64,000 nt of DNA from Halisarca cf. caerulea (lineage: Eukaryota > Porifera > Demospongiae > Chondrillida > Halisarcidae), in contig CAUJGJ010000143.1 in the NCBI GenBank assembly GCA_963170055.1, positions 192,008 to 256,007 of the forward strand. The letters are read 5' to 3'. Below the pieces are notes generated by a model. It was given only the letters and a program-made list of their open reading frames with translations, did no database searches and had not been told where the DNA came from. The position numbers and the translations under genes were made by a program. Below, one piece after another: positions 37,436 through 50,536 of the stretch. Numbering within the stretch: position 1 is the stretch's first letter; each line of letters starts with the position of its first letter.

Positions 37436-38578
37436 CTAGTGCCAAATATTGGTATTAGCACCAGCATATCCAACATTACACAAATACGCCCACAGTAGTT
37501 AAGAAACTTCATGTGTGTCCACTGGGAATGTGCGTGGTGCTAATGCCAAATATTGGTATTAGCACCAGCATATCCAACATTACACAAATACGCCCACAGT
37601 AGTTAGAAACTTCATGTGTGTCCACTGGGAATGTGCGTGGTGCTAGTGCCAAATATTGGTATTAGCACCAGCATATCCAACATTACACAAATACGCACAC
37701 AGTAGTTAAGAAACTTCATGTGTGTCCACTGGGAATGTGCGTTGTGCTAGTGCCTAATATTGGTATTAGCAACAGCATATCAAACATTACACTAATACGC
37801 CCACAGTAGTTAAGAAACTTCATGTGTGCCCAATGGGAATGTGCGTGGTGCTAGTGCCAAATATTGGTATGAGCACCAGCATATCCAACATTACACAAAT
37901 ACGCCCACAGTAGTTAAGAAACTTTATGTGTGTCCACTGGGAAAGTGCGTGGTGCTAGTGCCAAATATTGGTATTAGCACCAGCACATCCAACATTACAC
38001 AAATACGCCCAAAGCACTTCAGAAAGGTCATGTGTGTCCAATGGGAATGTTTGTGGTGCTAGTGCCAAATATTGGTATTAGCACCAGCATATCCAACATT
38101 ACACAAATACGCCCACAGTAGTTAAGAAACTTCATGTGTGTCCACTGGGAATGTGCGTCGAGCTAGTGCCAAATATTTGTATTAGCACCAGCATATCCAA
38201 CACTACACAAATACGCCCACAGCATATTAGAATCTTCATGTGTGTCCACTGGGAATGTGTGTGGTGCTAGTGCCAAATATTGGTATTAGCACCAGCATAT
38301 CCAACATTAAACAAATACGCCCACAGTAGTTTAGAAACTTTATGTGTGTCCACTGGGAAAGTGCGTGGTGCTAGTGCCAAATATTGGTATTAGCACCAGC
38401 ACATCCAACATTACACAAATACGCCCAAAGCACTTCAGAAAGGTCATGTGTGTCCAATGGGAATGTGTGTGGTGCTAGTGCCAAATATTGGTATTAGCAC
38501 CAGCATATCCAACATTACACAAATACGCCCACAGAATATTAGAATCTTCATGTGTGTCCACTGGGAATGTGTGTGGTG
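37436..38578. repeat. Gamma (B-rich) module 4, interrupting the 11-mer array
   Basis: The longest gamma module, 11 units. It contains the full state series: 'tagttagaaac', 'cgcacacag', 'gtgcctaatattgg', 'atcaaacattacac', 'gtgcccaatggg', 'gggaaagtgcg', 'gcgtcgagctag' and 'catattagaatcttc'. The 'cagcacatcc' / 'gtccaatggg' unit occurs twice (about 37978 and 38398), so the module contains its own internal duplication. It breaks into the third 11-mer copy. Confidence 0.82.
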
Positions 38579-38786
38579 CTAGTGCCAAATATTGGTATTA
38601 GCACCAGCATATCCAACACTACACAAATACGCCCACAGCACTTCAGAAAGGTCATGTGTGTCCACTGGGAATGTGCGTGGTGCTAGTACCAAATATTGGT
38701 ATTAGCACCAGCATATCCAACACTACACAGATACACCCACAGCACTTCAGAAAGGTCATGTGTGTCCACTGGGAATGTGCGTGGTG

Positions 38787-41396
38787 CTAGTGCCAAATAT
38801 TGGTATTAGCACCAGTATATCCAACACTACACAAATACGCCCACAGCATTTCAGAAAGGTCATGTGTGTCAACTGGGAATGTGCGTGGTGCTAGTGCAAA
38901 TATTTTGGTATTAGCACCAGCATATCCAACACTACACAAATACGCCCACAGCACTTCAGAAAGGACATGTGTGCCCACTGGAAATGTGCGTGGTGCTAGT
39001 GCCATATATTTGTATTAGCACCAGCATATCCAACACTACACAAATACGCCCACAGTACTTCAGAAAGGTCATGTGTGTCCACTGGGAATGTGCGTGGTGC
39101 TATTGCCAAATATTGATATGGCACCAGCATATCCAACACTACACAAATACGCCCACAGTAGTTAAGAAACTTCATGTGTGTCCACTGGGAATGTGCGTGG
39201 TGCTAGTGCCAAATATTGGTATTAGCACTAGCATATCCAACACTACAATAAAACGTCCACAGCACTTCAGAAAGGTCATGTGTTTCCACTGTGAATGTGC
39301 GAGGTGCTAGTGCCAAATATTGGTATTAGCACCAGCATATCCAACACTACACAAATACGCCCACAGCACTTTAGAAAGGTCATGTGTGTCCACTGGGAAT
39401 GTGCGTGGTGCTAGTGCCAAATATTGGTATTAGCACCAGCATATCCAACACTACACAAATACGCCCACACCACTTCAGAAACGTCATGTGTGTCCACTGG
39501 GAATGTGCGTGGTGCTAGTGCCAGATATTGGTATTAGCACCAGCATATCCAACACTACACAAATACGCCCACAGCACTTCAGAAAGGACATGTGTACCCA
39601 CTGGAAATGTGTGTGGTGCTAGTGCCATATATTTCTATTAGCACCAGCATATCCAACACTACACAAATACGCCCACAGCACTTAAGAAAGGACATGTGTG
39701 CCCACTGGAAATGTGCGTGGTGCTAGTGCCATATATTTGTATTAGCACCAGCATATCCAATACTACACAAATACGCCCACAGCACTTCAGAAAGGTCATG
39801 TGTGTCCACTGGGAATGTGCGTGGTGCTAGTGCCAAATATTGGTATTAGCACCAGCATATCCAACACTACACAGATACACCCACAGCACTTCAGAAAGGT
39901 CATGTGTGTCCACTGGGAATGTGCGTGGTGCTAGTGCCAAATATTGGTATTAGCACCAGTATATCCTACACTACACAAATACGCCCACAGCACTTCAGAA
40001 AGGTCATGTGTGTCAACTGGGAATGTGCGTGGTGCTAGTGCAAATATTTTGGTATTAGCACCAGCATATCCAACACTACACAAATACGCCCACAGCACTT
40101 CAGAAAGGACATGTGTGCCCACTGGAAATGTGCGTGGTGCTAGTGCCATATATTTGTATTAGCACCAGCATATCCAACACTACACAAATACGCCCACAGC
40201 ACTTCAGAAAGGTCATGTTAGTCCACTGGGAATGTGCGTGGTGCTAGTGCCAAATATTGATATGGCACCAGCATATCCAACACTACACAAATACGCCCAC
40301 AGCACTTCAGAAAGGACATGTGTGTCCACTGGGAATGTGCGTGGTGCTAGTGCCAAATATTGGTATTAGCACCAGCATATCCAACACTACACAAATACGC
40401 CCACAGTAGTTAAGAAACTTCATGTGTGTCCACTGGGAATGTGCGTGGTGCTAGTGCCAAATATTGGTATTAGCACTAGCATATCCAACACTACAATAAA
40501 ACGTCCACAGCACTTCAGAAAGGTCATGTGTTTCCACTGTGAATGTGCGAGGTGCTAGTGCCAAATATTGGTATTAGCACCAGCATATCCAACACTACAC
40601 AAATACGCCCACAGCACTTTAGAAAGGTCATGTGTGTCCACTGGGAATGTGCGTGGTGCTAGTGCCAAATATTGGTATTAGCACCAGCATATCCAACACT
40701 ACACAAATACGCCCACACCACTTCAGAAACGTCATGTGTGTCCACTGGGAATGTGCGTGGTGCTAGTGCCAGATATTGGTATTAGCACCAGCATATCCAA
40801 CACTACACAAATACGCCCACAGCACTTCAGAAAGGTCATGTGTGTCCACTGCAAATGTGCCTGGTGCTAGTGCCAAATATTGGTATTAGCACCAGCATAT
40901 CCAACACTACACAAATACGCCCACACCACTTCAGAAAGGTCATGTGTATCCACTGGGAATGTGCGTGGTGCTAGTGCCAAATATTGGTATTACCACCAGC
41001 ATATCCAACACTACACAAATACGCCCACAGAAGTTAAGAAACTTCATGTGTGTCCACTGGGAATGTGCGTGGTGCTAGTGCCAAATATTGGTATTAGCAC
41101 CAGCATATCCAACATTACACAAATACGCCCACAGTAGTTTAGACACTTCGTGTGTGTCCACTGGGAATGTGCGTGGTGCTAGTGCCAAATATTGGTATTA
41201 GCACCAGAATATCCAACACTACACAAATACGCCCACAGCACTTCAGAAAGGTCATGTGTGTCCACTGGGAATGTGCGTGGTGCTAGTGCCAAATATTGGT
41301 ATTAGCATCAGCATATCCAACACTACACAAATACGCCCACAGCACTTCAGAAAGGTCATGTGTGTCCACTGGGAATGTGCGTGGTGCTAGTGCCAA
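38787..41396. repeat. 11-monomer beta repeats resumed (two copies, second degraded)
   Basis: 38787-39930 and 39931 on match at 1144 through the 'ctacaataaaacg' units (39242, 40492), with one unit less in the first at its centre and one unit more later. The first copy has a hybrid 'tgtgtaccc' unit near 39595. From about 40850 the order changes: 'gcaaatgtgcctgg', 'accacttcag' with 'gtgtatcc', 'attaccacc', then a K unit near 41140, before gamma module 5. Confidence 0.76.
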
Positions 41397-42217
41397 ATAT
41401 TGGTATTAGCACCAGCATATCCAACATTACACAAATACGCCCACAGTAGTTAAGAAACTTCATGTGTGTCCACTGGGAATGTGCGTGGTGCTAATGCCAA
41501 ATATTGGTATTAGCACCAGCATATCCAACATTACACAAATACGCCCACAGTAGTTAGAAACTTCATGTGTGTCCACTGGGAATGTGCGTGGTGCTAGTGC
41601 CAAATATTGGTATTAGCACCAGCATATCCAACATTACACAAATACGCACACAGTAGTTAAGAAACTTCATGTGTGTCCACTGGGAATGTGCGTGGTGCTA
41701 GTGCCAAATATTGGTATTAGCAACAGCATATCAAACATTTCACTAATACGCCCACAGTAGTTAAGAAACTTCATGTGTGCCCAATGGGAATGTGCGTGGT
41801 GCTAGTTCCAAGTATTGGTATTAGCACCAGCATATCCAACATTACACAAATACGCCCACAGTAGTTAAGAAACTTTATGTGTGTCCACTGGGAAAGTGCG
41901 TGGTGCTAGTGCCAAATATTGGTATTAGCACCAGCACATCCAACATTACACAAATACGCCCAAAGCACTTGAGAAAGGTCATGTGTGTCCAATGGGAATG
42001 TGTGTGGTGCTAGTGCCAAATATTGGTATTAGCACCAGCATATCCAACATTACACAAATACGCCCACAGTAGTTAAGAAACTTCATGTGTGTCCACTGGG
42101 AATGTGCGTGGAGCTAGTGCCAAATATTTGTATTAGCACCAGCATATCCAACACTACACAAATACGCCCACAGCATATTAGAATCTTCATGTGTGTCTAC
42201 TGGGAATGTGTGTGGTG
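41397..42217. repeat. Gamma (B-rich) module 5
   Basis: Eight units in the usual gamma order, with private changes: 'catttcactaatacg' (near 41736), 'gttccaagtattgg' (near 41807), 'cacttgagaaagg' (near 41966) and 'gtggagctag' in place of 'gtcgagctag' (near 42108). It is followed by a unit with a one-base loss in the dyad right arm ('attagtacagc', near 42342). Confidence 0.8.
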
Positions 42218-43361
42218 CTAGTGCCAAATATTGGTATTAGCACCAGCATATCCAACACTACACAAATACGCCCACAGCACTTCAGAAATGTCATGTGTGT
42301 CCACTGGGAATGTGCGTGGTGCTAATGCCAAATATTGGTATTAGTACAGCATATCCAACATTACACAAATACGCCCACAGTAGTTAAGAAACTTCATGTG
42401 TGTCCACTGGGAATGTGCGTGGTGCTAGTGCCAAATATTGGTATAAGCACCACCATATCGAACACTACACAAATACGCCCACAGCACTTCAGAAAGCTCA
42501 TGTGTGTCCACTGGGAATGTGCGTGGTTCTAGTGCCAAATATTGGTATTAGCACCACCATATCCAACACTACACAAATACGCCCACAGTAGTTAAGAATC
42601 TTCATGTGTGTCCACTGGGAATGTGCGTGGTGCTAGTGCCAAATATTGGTATTAGCACCAGCATATCCAACACTACACAGATACACCCACAGCACTTCAG
42701 AAAGGACATGTGTGTCCACTGGGAATGTGCGTGGTGCTAGTGCCAAATATTGGTATTAGCACCAGCAAATCCAACACCACACAAATACGCCCACAGTACT
42801 TCAGAAAGGTCATGTGTGTCCACTGGGAATGTGCGTGGTGCTAGTGCCAAATATTGGTATTAGCACCAGTATATCCAACACTACACAAATACGCCCACAG
42901 CACTTCAGAAAGGTCATGTGTGTCCACTGGGAATGTGCGTGGTGCTAGTGCAAATATTTTGGTATTAGCACCAGCATATCCAACACTACACAAATACGCC
43001 CACAGCACTTCAGAAAGGACATGTGTGCCCACTGGAAATGTGCGTGGTGCTAGTGCCATATATTTGTATTAGCACCAGCATATCCAACACTACACAAATA
43101 CGCCCACAGCACTTCAGAAAGGACATGTGTGCCCACTGGAAATGTGCGTGGTGCTAGTGCCATATATTTGTATTAGCACCAGCATATCCAATACTACACA
43201 AATACGCCCACAGCACTTCAGAAAGGTCATGTGTGTCCACTGGGAATGTGCGTGGTGCTAGTGCCAAATATTGGTATTAGCGCCAGCATATCCAACACTA
43301 CACAGATACACCCACAGCACTTCAGAAAGGTCATGTGTGTCCACTGGGAATGTGCGTGGTG
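42218..43361. repeat. Beta segment with truncated 11-mer unit
   Basis: Begins with irregular A/B units carrying 'caccaccatat' (about 42449 and 42554) and 'acagatacaccc', then the 105-bp pair at 42841-43050. This is followed at once by 'catatatttg' units and a new 11-mer at 43362. The spacing from 42841 to 43362 is 521 (5 x 104 + 1), so this 11-mer copy was cut to five units. Confidence 0.74.
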
Positions 43362-44505
43362 CTAGTGCCAAATATTGGTATTAGCACCAGTATATCCAAC
43401 ACTACACAAATACGCCCACAGCACTTCAGAAAGGTCATGTGTGTCAACTGGGAATGTGCGTGGTGCTAGTGCAAATATTTTGGTATTAGCACCAGCATAT
43501 CCAACACTACACAAATACGCCCACAGCACTTCAGAAAGGACATGTGTGCCCACTGGAAATGTGCGTGGTGCTAGTGCCATATATTTGTATTAGCACCAGC
43601 ATATCCAACACTACACAAATACGCCCACAGCACTTCAGAAAGGTCATGTGTGTCCACTGGGAATGTGCGTGGTGCTATTGCCAAATATTGATATGGCACC
43701 AGCATATCCAACACTACACAAATACGCCCACAGCACTTCAGAAAGGACATGTGTGTCCACTGGGAATGTGCGTGGTGCTAGTGCCAAATATTGGTATTAG
43801 CACCAGCATATCCAACACTACACAAATACGCCCACAGTAGTTAAGAAACTTCATGTGTGTCCACTGGGAATGTGCGTGGTGCTAGTGCCAAATATTGGTA
43901 TTAGCACTAGCATATCCAACACTACAATAAAACGTCCACAGCACTTCAGAAAGGTCATGTGTTTCCACTGTGAATGTGCGAGGTGCTAGTGCCAAATATT
44001 GGTATTAGCACCAGCATATCCAACACTACACAAATACGCCCACAGCACTTTAGAAAGGTCATGTGTGTCCACTGGGAATGTGCGTGGTGCTAGTGCCAAA
44101 TATTGGTATTAGCACCAGCATATCCAACACTACACAAATACGCCCACACCACTTCAGAAACGTCATGTGTGTCCACTGGGAATGTGCGTGGTGCTAGTGC
44201 CAGATATTGGTATTAGCACCAGCATATCCAACACTACACAAATACGCCCACAGCACTTCAGAAAGGACATGTGTGCCCACTGGAAATGTGCGTGGTGCTA
44301 GTGCCATATATTTCTATTAGCACCAGCATATCCAACACTACACAAATACGCCCACAGCACTTCAGAAAGGACATGTGTGCCCACTGGAAATGTGCGTGGT
44401 GCTAGTGCCATATATTTGTATTAGCACCAGCATATCCAATACTACACAAATACGCCCACAGCACTTCAGAAAGGTCATGTGTGTCCACTGGGAATGTGCG
44501 TGGTG
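43362..44505. repeat. Last full 11-monomer beta repeat
   Basis: Holds the complete marker series (105-bp pair, 103-bp unit near 43672, 'ctacaataaaacg' near 43920, 'acaccacttcagaaacg' near 44146) in 1144 bases. It then passes to alpha-type A and F units, so the beta domain ends at a unit boundary near 44505. Confidence 0.8.
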
Positions 44506-47500
44506 CTAGTGCCAAATATTGGTATTAGCACCAGCATATCCAACACTACACAAATACGCCCACAGTACTTCAGAAAGGTCATGTGTGTCCACTGGGAATG
44601 TGCGTGGTGCTAGTGCCAAATATTGGTATTAGCACCAGCATATCCAATATTACACAAATACGCCCACAGTAGTTAAGAAACTTCATGTGTGTCCACTGGG
44701 AATGTGCGTGGTGCTAGTGCCAAATATTGGTATTAGCACCAGCATATCCAACACTACACAAATACGCCCACAGCACTTCAGAAAGGTCATGTGTGTCCAC
44801 TGGGAATGTGCGTGGTGCTAGTGCCAAATATTGGTATTAGCACCAGCATATCCAACACTACACAAATACGCCCACAGCACTTCAGAAACTTCATGTGTGT
44901 CCTCTGGGAATGTACGTGGTGCTAGTGCCAAATATTGGTATTAGCACCAGCATATCCAACACTACACACATACGCCCACAGCACTTCAGAAAGTTCATGT
45001 GTGTCCCCTGGGAATGTGCGTGGTGCTAGTGCCAAATATTGGTATTAGCACCAGCATATCCAACACTACACAAATACGCCCACAGCACTTCAGAAAGGTC
45101 ATGTGTGTCCACTGGGATTGTGCGTGGTGCTAGTGCCAAATATTGGTATTAGCACCAGCATATCCAACACTACACAAATATGCCCACAGTACTTCAGAAA
45201 GGTCATGTGTGTCCACTGGGAATGTGCGTGGTGCTAGTGCCAAATATTGGTATTAGCACCAACATATCCAACACTACACAAATACGCCCACAGCATTTAA
45301 GAATCTTTATGTGTGTCCACTGGGAATGTGTGTGGTGCTAGTGCCAAATATTGGTATTAGCATCAGCATATCCAACACTACACAAATACGCCCACAGCAC
45401 TTCAGAAACTTCATGTGTGTCCACTGGGAATGTGCGTGGTGCTAGTGCCAAATATTGGTATGAGCACCAGCATATCCAACACTACACAAATACGCCCACA
45501 GTAGTTAAGAAACTTCATGTGTGTCCACTGGGAATGTGCGTGGTGCTAGTGCCAAATATTGGTATTAGCACCAGCATATCCAACACTACACAAATACGCC
45601 CACAGCACTTCAGAAAGGTCATGTGTGTCCACTGGGAATGTGCGTGGTGCTAGTGCCAAATATTGGTATTAGCAACAGCATATCCAACACTACACAAATA
45701 CGCCCACAGCACTTCAGAAAGGTCATGTGTGTCCACTGGGAATGTGCATGGTGCTAGTGCCAAATATTGGTATTAGCACCAGCATATCCAACATTACACA
45801 AATACGCCCACAGTAGTTAAGAAACTTCATGTGTGTCCACTTGGAATGTGCGTGGTGCTAATGCCAAATATTGGTATTAGCACCAGCATATCCAACACTA
45901 CACAAATACGCCCACAGCACTTCAGAAAGGTCATGTGTGTCCACTGGGAATGTGCGTGGTGCTAGTGCCAAATATTGGTATTAGCACCAGCATATCCAAC
46001 ACTACACAAATACGCCCACAGATCTTTAGAAAGGTCATGTGTGTCCACTGGGAATGTGCGTGGTGCTAGTGCCAAATATTGGTATTAGCACCAACATATC
46101 CAACACTACACAAATTCGCCCACAGCATTTAAGAATCTTTATGTGTGTCCACTGGGAATGTGCGTGGTGCTAGTGCCAAATATTGGTATTAGCACCAGCA
46201 TATCCAACACTACACAAATACGCCCACAGCACTTCAGAAAGGTCATGTGTGTCCACTGGGAATGTGCGTGGTGCTAGTGCCAAATATTGGTATGAGCACC
46301 AGCATATCCAACACTACACAAATACGCCCACAGTAGTTAAGAAACTTCATGTGTGTCCACTGGGAATGTGCGTGGTGCTAGTGCCAAATATTGGTATTAG
46401 CAACAGCATATCCAACACTACACAAATACACCCACAGCACTTCAGAAAGGTCATGTGTGTCCACTGGGAATGTGCGTGGTGCTAGTGCCAAATATTGGTA
46501 TTAGCACCAGCATATCCAACACTACACAAATACGCCCACAGTAGTTAAGAAACTTCATGTGTGTCCACTGGGAATGTGCGTGGTGCTAGTGCCAAATATT
46601 GGTATTAGCACCAGCATATCCAACACTACACAAATACGCCCACAGCACTTCAGAAAGGTCATGTGTGTCCACTGGGAATGTGCGTGGTGCTAGTGCCAAA
46701 TATTGGTATTAGCACCAGCATATCCAATATTTCACAAATACGCCCACAGTAGTTAAGAAACTTCATGTGTGTCCACTGGGAATGTGCGTGGTGCTAGTGC
46801 CAAATATTGGTATTAGCACCAGCATATCCAACACTACACAAATACGCCCACAGCACTTTAGAAAGGTCATGTGTGTCCACTGGGAATGTGCGTGGTGCTA
46901 GTGCCAAATATTGGTATTTGCACCAACATATCCTACACTACACAAATACGCCCACCGCATTTAAGAATCTTTATGTGTGTCCACTGGGAATGTGCGTGGT
47001 GCTAGTGCCAAATATTGGTATTAGCACCAGCATATCCAACATTACAGAAATACGCCCAAAGTAGTTAAGAAACTTCGTGTGTGTCCACTGGGAATGTGCG
47101 TGGTGCTAGTGCCATATATTTGTATTAGCACCAGCATATCCAACACTACAAATATACGCCCATAGAACTTCAGAAAGGTCATGTGTGTCCACTGGGAATG
47201 TGCGTGGTGCTAGTGCCAAATATTGGTATTAGCACCAGCATATCCAACACTACACAAATACGCCCACAGTAGTTAAGAAACTTCATGTGTGTCCACTGGG
47301 AATGTGCGTGGTGCTAGTGCCAAATATTGGTATTAGCACCAGCATATCCAACACTACACAAATACGCCCACAGCACTTCAGAAAGGTCATGTGTGTCCAC
47401 TGGGAATGTGCGTGGTGCTAGTGCCAAATATTGGTATTAGCACCAGCATATCCAACACTACACAAATACGTCCACAGCAATTTAGAAAGGTCATGTGTGT

Positions 47501-48041
47501 CCACTGGGAATGTGCGTGGTGCTAGTGCCAAATATTGCTATTAGCACCAGCATATCCAACACTACACAAATACGCCCACAGCACTTCAGAAAGGTCATGT
47601 GTGTCCACTGGGAATGTGCGTGGTGCTAGTGCCAAATATTGGTATTAGCACCAGCATATCCAACACTACACAAATACGCCCACAGCACTTCAGAAACTTC
47701 ATGTGTGTCCTCTGGGAATGTACGTGGTGCTAGTGCCAAATATTGGTATTAGCACCAGCATATCCAACACTACACAAATACGCCCACAGCACTTCAGAAA
47801 GGTCATGTGTGTCCACTGGGAATGTGCGTGGTGCTAGTGCCAAATATTGGTATTAGCACCAGCATATCCAACACTACACAAATACGTCCACAGCACTTCA
47901 GAAAGGTCATGTGTGTCCACTGGGATTGTGCGTGGTGCTAGTGCCAAATATTGGTATTAGCACCAGCATATCCAAAACTACACAAATACGCCCACAGTAC
48001 TTCAGAAAGGTCATGTGTGTCCACTGGGAATGTGCGTGGTG
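44506..48041. repeat. Alpha domain 2, first segment
   Basis: A, B, D and E units with one cassette (46794-47209) and its H unit. The stretch 44820-45900 repeats the order of about 28545-29600: 'gtcctctggg' with 'gtacgtgg', 'ctacacacatacg', 'gtcccctggg', 'gggattgtg', 'tgtgtggtg', then the D 'catcagcat' unit. It is thus a distant copy of that stretch, about 16.3 kb away. One singleton state is 'cacagatctttag' near 46017. Confidence 0.76.
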
Positions 48042-50536
48042 CTAGTGCCAAATATTGGCATAGCATCAGCATATCCAACACTACACAAATACGCCCACAG
48101 CACTTCAGAAACTTCATGTGTGTCCACTGGGAATGTGCGTGGTGCTAGTGCCAAATATTGGTATGAGCACCAGCATATCCAACACTACACAAATACGCCC
48201 ACAGTAGTTAAGAAACTTCATGTGTGTCCACTGGGAATGTGCGTGGTGCTAGTGCCAAATATTGGTATTAGCAACAGCATATCCAACACTACACAAATAC
48301 GCCCACAGCACTTCAGAAAGGTCATGTGTGTCCACTGGGAATGTGCGTGGTGCTAGTGCCAAATATTGGTATTAGCACCAGCATATCCAACACTACACAA
48401 ATACGCCCACAGCACTTTAGACAGGTCATGTGTGTCCACTGGGAATGTGCGTGGTGCTAGTGCCAAATATTGGTATTAGCACCAGCATATCCAACACTAC
48501 ACAAATACGCCCACAGCACTTCAGAAAGGTCATGTGTGTCCCCTGGGAATGTGCGTGGTGCTAGTGCCAAATATTGGTATTAGCACCAGCATATCCAACA
48601 CTACACAAATACGCCCACAGCACTTCAGAAAGGTCATGTGTGTCCACTGGGAATGTGCATGGTGCTAGTGCCAAATATTGGTATTAGCACCAGCATATCC
48701 AACATTACACAAATACGCCCACAGTAGTTAAGAAACTTCATGTGTGTCCACTTGGAATGTGCGTGGTGCTAATGCCAAATATTGGTATTAGCACCAGCAT
48801 ATCCAACACTACACAAATACGCCCACAGCACTTCAGAAAGGTCATGTGTGTCCACTGGGAATGTGCGTGGTGCTAGTGCCAAATATTGGTATTAGCACCA
48901 GCATATCCAACACTACACAAATACGCCCACAGTACTTCAGAAAGGTCATGTGTGTCCACTGGGAATGTGCGTGGTGCTAGTGCCAAATATTGGTATTAGC
49001 TCCAGCATATCCAATATTACACAAATACGCCCACAGTAGTTAAGAAACTTCATGTGTGTCCACTGGGAATGTGCGTGGTGCTAGTGCCAAATATTGGTAT
49101 TAGCAATAGCATATCCAACACTACACAAATACACCCACAGCACTTCAGAAAGGTCATGTGTGTCCACTGGGAATGTGCGTGGTGCTAGTGCCAAATATTG
49201 GTATTAGCACCAGCATATCCAACACTACACAAATACGCCCACAGTAGTTAAGAAACTTCATGTGTGTCCACTGGGAATGTGCGTGGTGCTAGTGCCAAAT
49301 ATTGGTATTAGCACCAGCATATCCAACACTACACAAATACGCCCACAGCACTTCAGAAACTTCATGTGTGTCCACTGGGAATGTGCGTGGTGCTAGTGCC
49401 AAATATTGGTATGAGCACCAGCATATCCAACACTACACAAATACGCCCACAGTAGTTAAGAAACTTCATGTGTGTCCACTGGGAATGTGCGTGGTGCTAG
49501 TGCCAAATATTGGTATTAGCAACAGCATATCCAACACTACACAAATACGCCCACAGCACTTCAGAAAGGTCATGTGTGTCCACTGGGAATGTGCGTGGTG
49601 CTAGTGCCAAATATTGGTATTAGCACCAGCATATCCAACACTACACAAATACGCCCACAGCACTTTAGACAGGTCATGTGTGTCCACTGGGAATGTGCGT
49701 GGTGCTAGTGCCAAATATTGGTATTAGCACCAGCATATCCAACACTACACAAATACGCCCACAGCACTTCAGAAAGGTCATGTGTGTCCCCTGGGAATGT
49801 GCGTGGTGCTAGTGCCAAATATTGGTATTAGCACCAGCATATCCAACACTACACAAATACGCCCACAGCACTTCAGAAAGGTCATGTGTGTCCACTGGGA
49901 ATGTGCATGGTGCTAGTGCCAAATATTGGTATTAGCACCAGCATATCCAACATTACACAAATACGCCCACAGTAGTTAAGAAACTTCATGTGTGTCCACT
50001 TGGAATGTGCGTGGTGCTAATGCCAAATATTGGTATTAGCACCAGCATATCCAACACTACACAAATACGCCCACAGCACTTCAGAAAGGTCATGTGTGTC
50101 CACTGGGAATGTGCGTGGTGCTAGTGCCAAATATTGGTATTAGCACCAGCATATCCAACACTACACAAATACGCCCACAGTACTTCAGAAAGGTCATGTG
50201 TGTCCACTGGGAATGTGCGTGGTGCTAGTGCCAAATATTGGTATTAGCTCCAGCATATCCAATATTACACAAATACGCCCACAGTAGTTAAGAAACTTCA
50301 TGTGTGTCCACTGGGAATGTGCGTGGTGCTAGTGCCAAATATTGGTATTAGCAATAGCATATCCAACACTACACAAATACACCCACAGCACTTCAGAAAG
50401 GTCATGTGTGTCCACTGGGAATGTGCGTGGTGCTAGTGCCAAATATTGGTATTAGCACCAGCATATCCAACACTACACAAATACGCCCACAGTAGTTAAG
50501 AAACTTCATGTGTGTCCACTGGGAATGTGCGTGGTG
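48042..50536. repeat. 12-monomer tandem duplication (1247 and 1248 bp)
   Basis: 48042-49288 and 49289-50536 share 'ctttagacagg' (48414, 49662), 'gtcccctggg' (about 48536, 49784), 'tccacttgg', 'attagctcc' (about 48994, 50242) and 'agcaatagc' (49102, 50350). The last state occurs nowhere else that I saw, so this duplication is probably among the youngest in the window. The first copy is one base short because its opening D unit is a 103-bp form ('ttggcatagcatc'). Confidence 0.86.

Noticed and set aside
46017..46030. 'cacagatctttag' unit as a possible insertion or junction.
   Set aside because: Unit length is unchanged and only a few bases of the variable window differ. It is a single diverged E-like unit.
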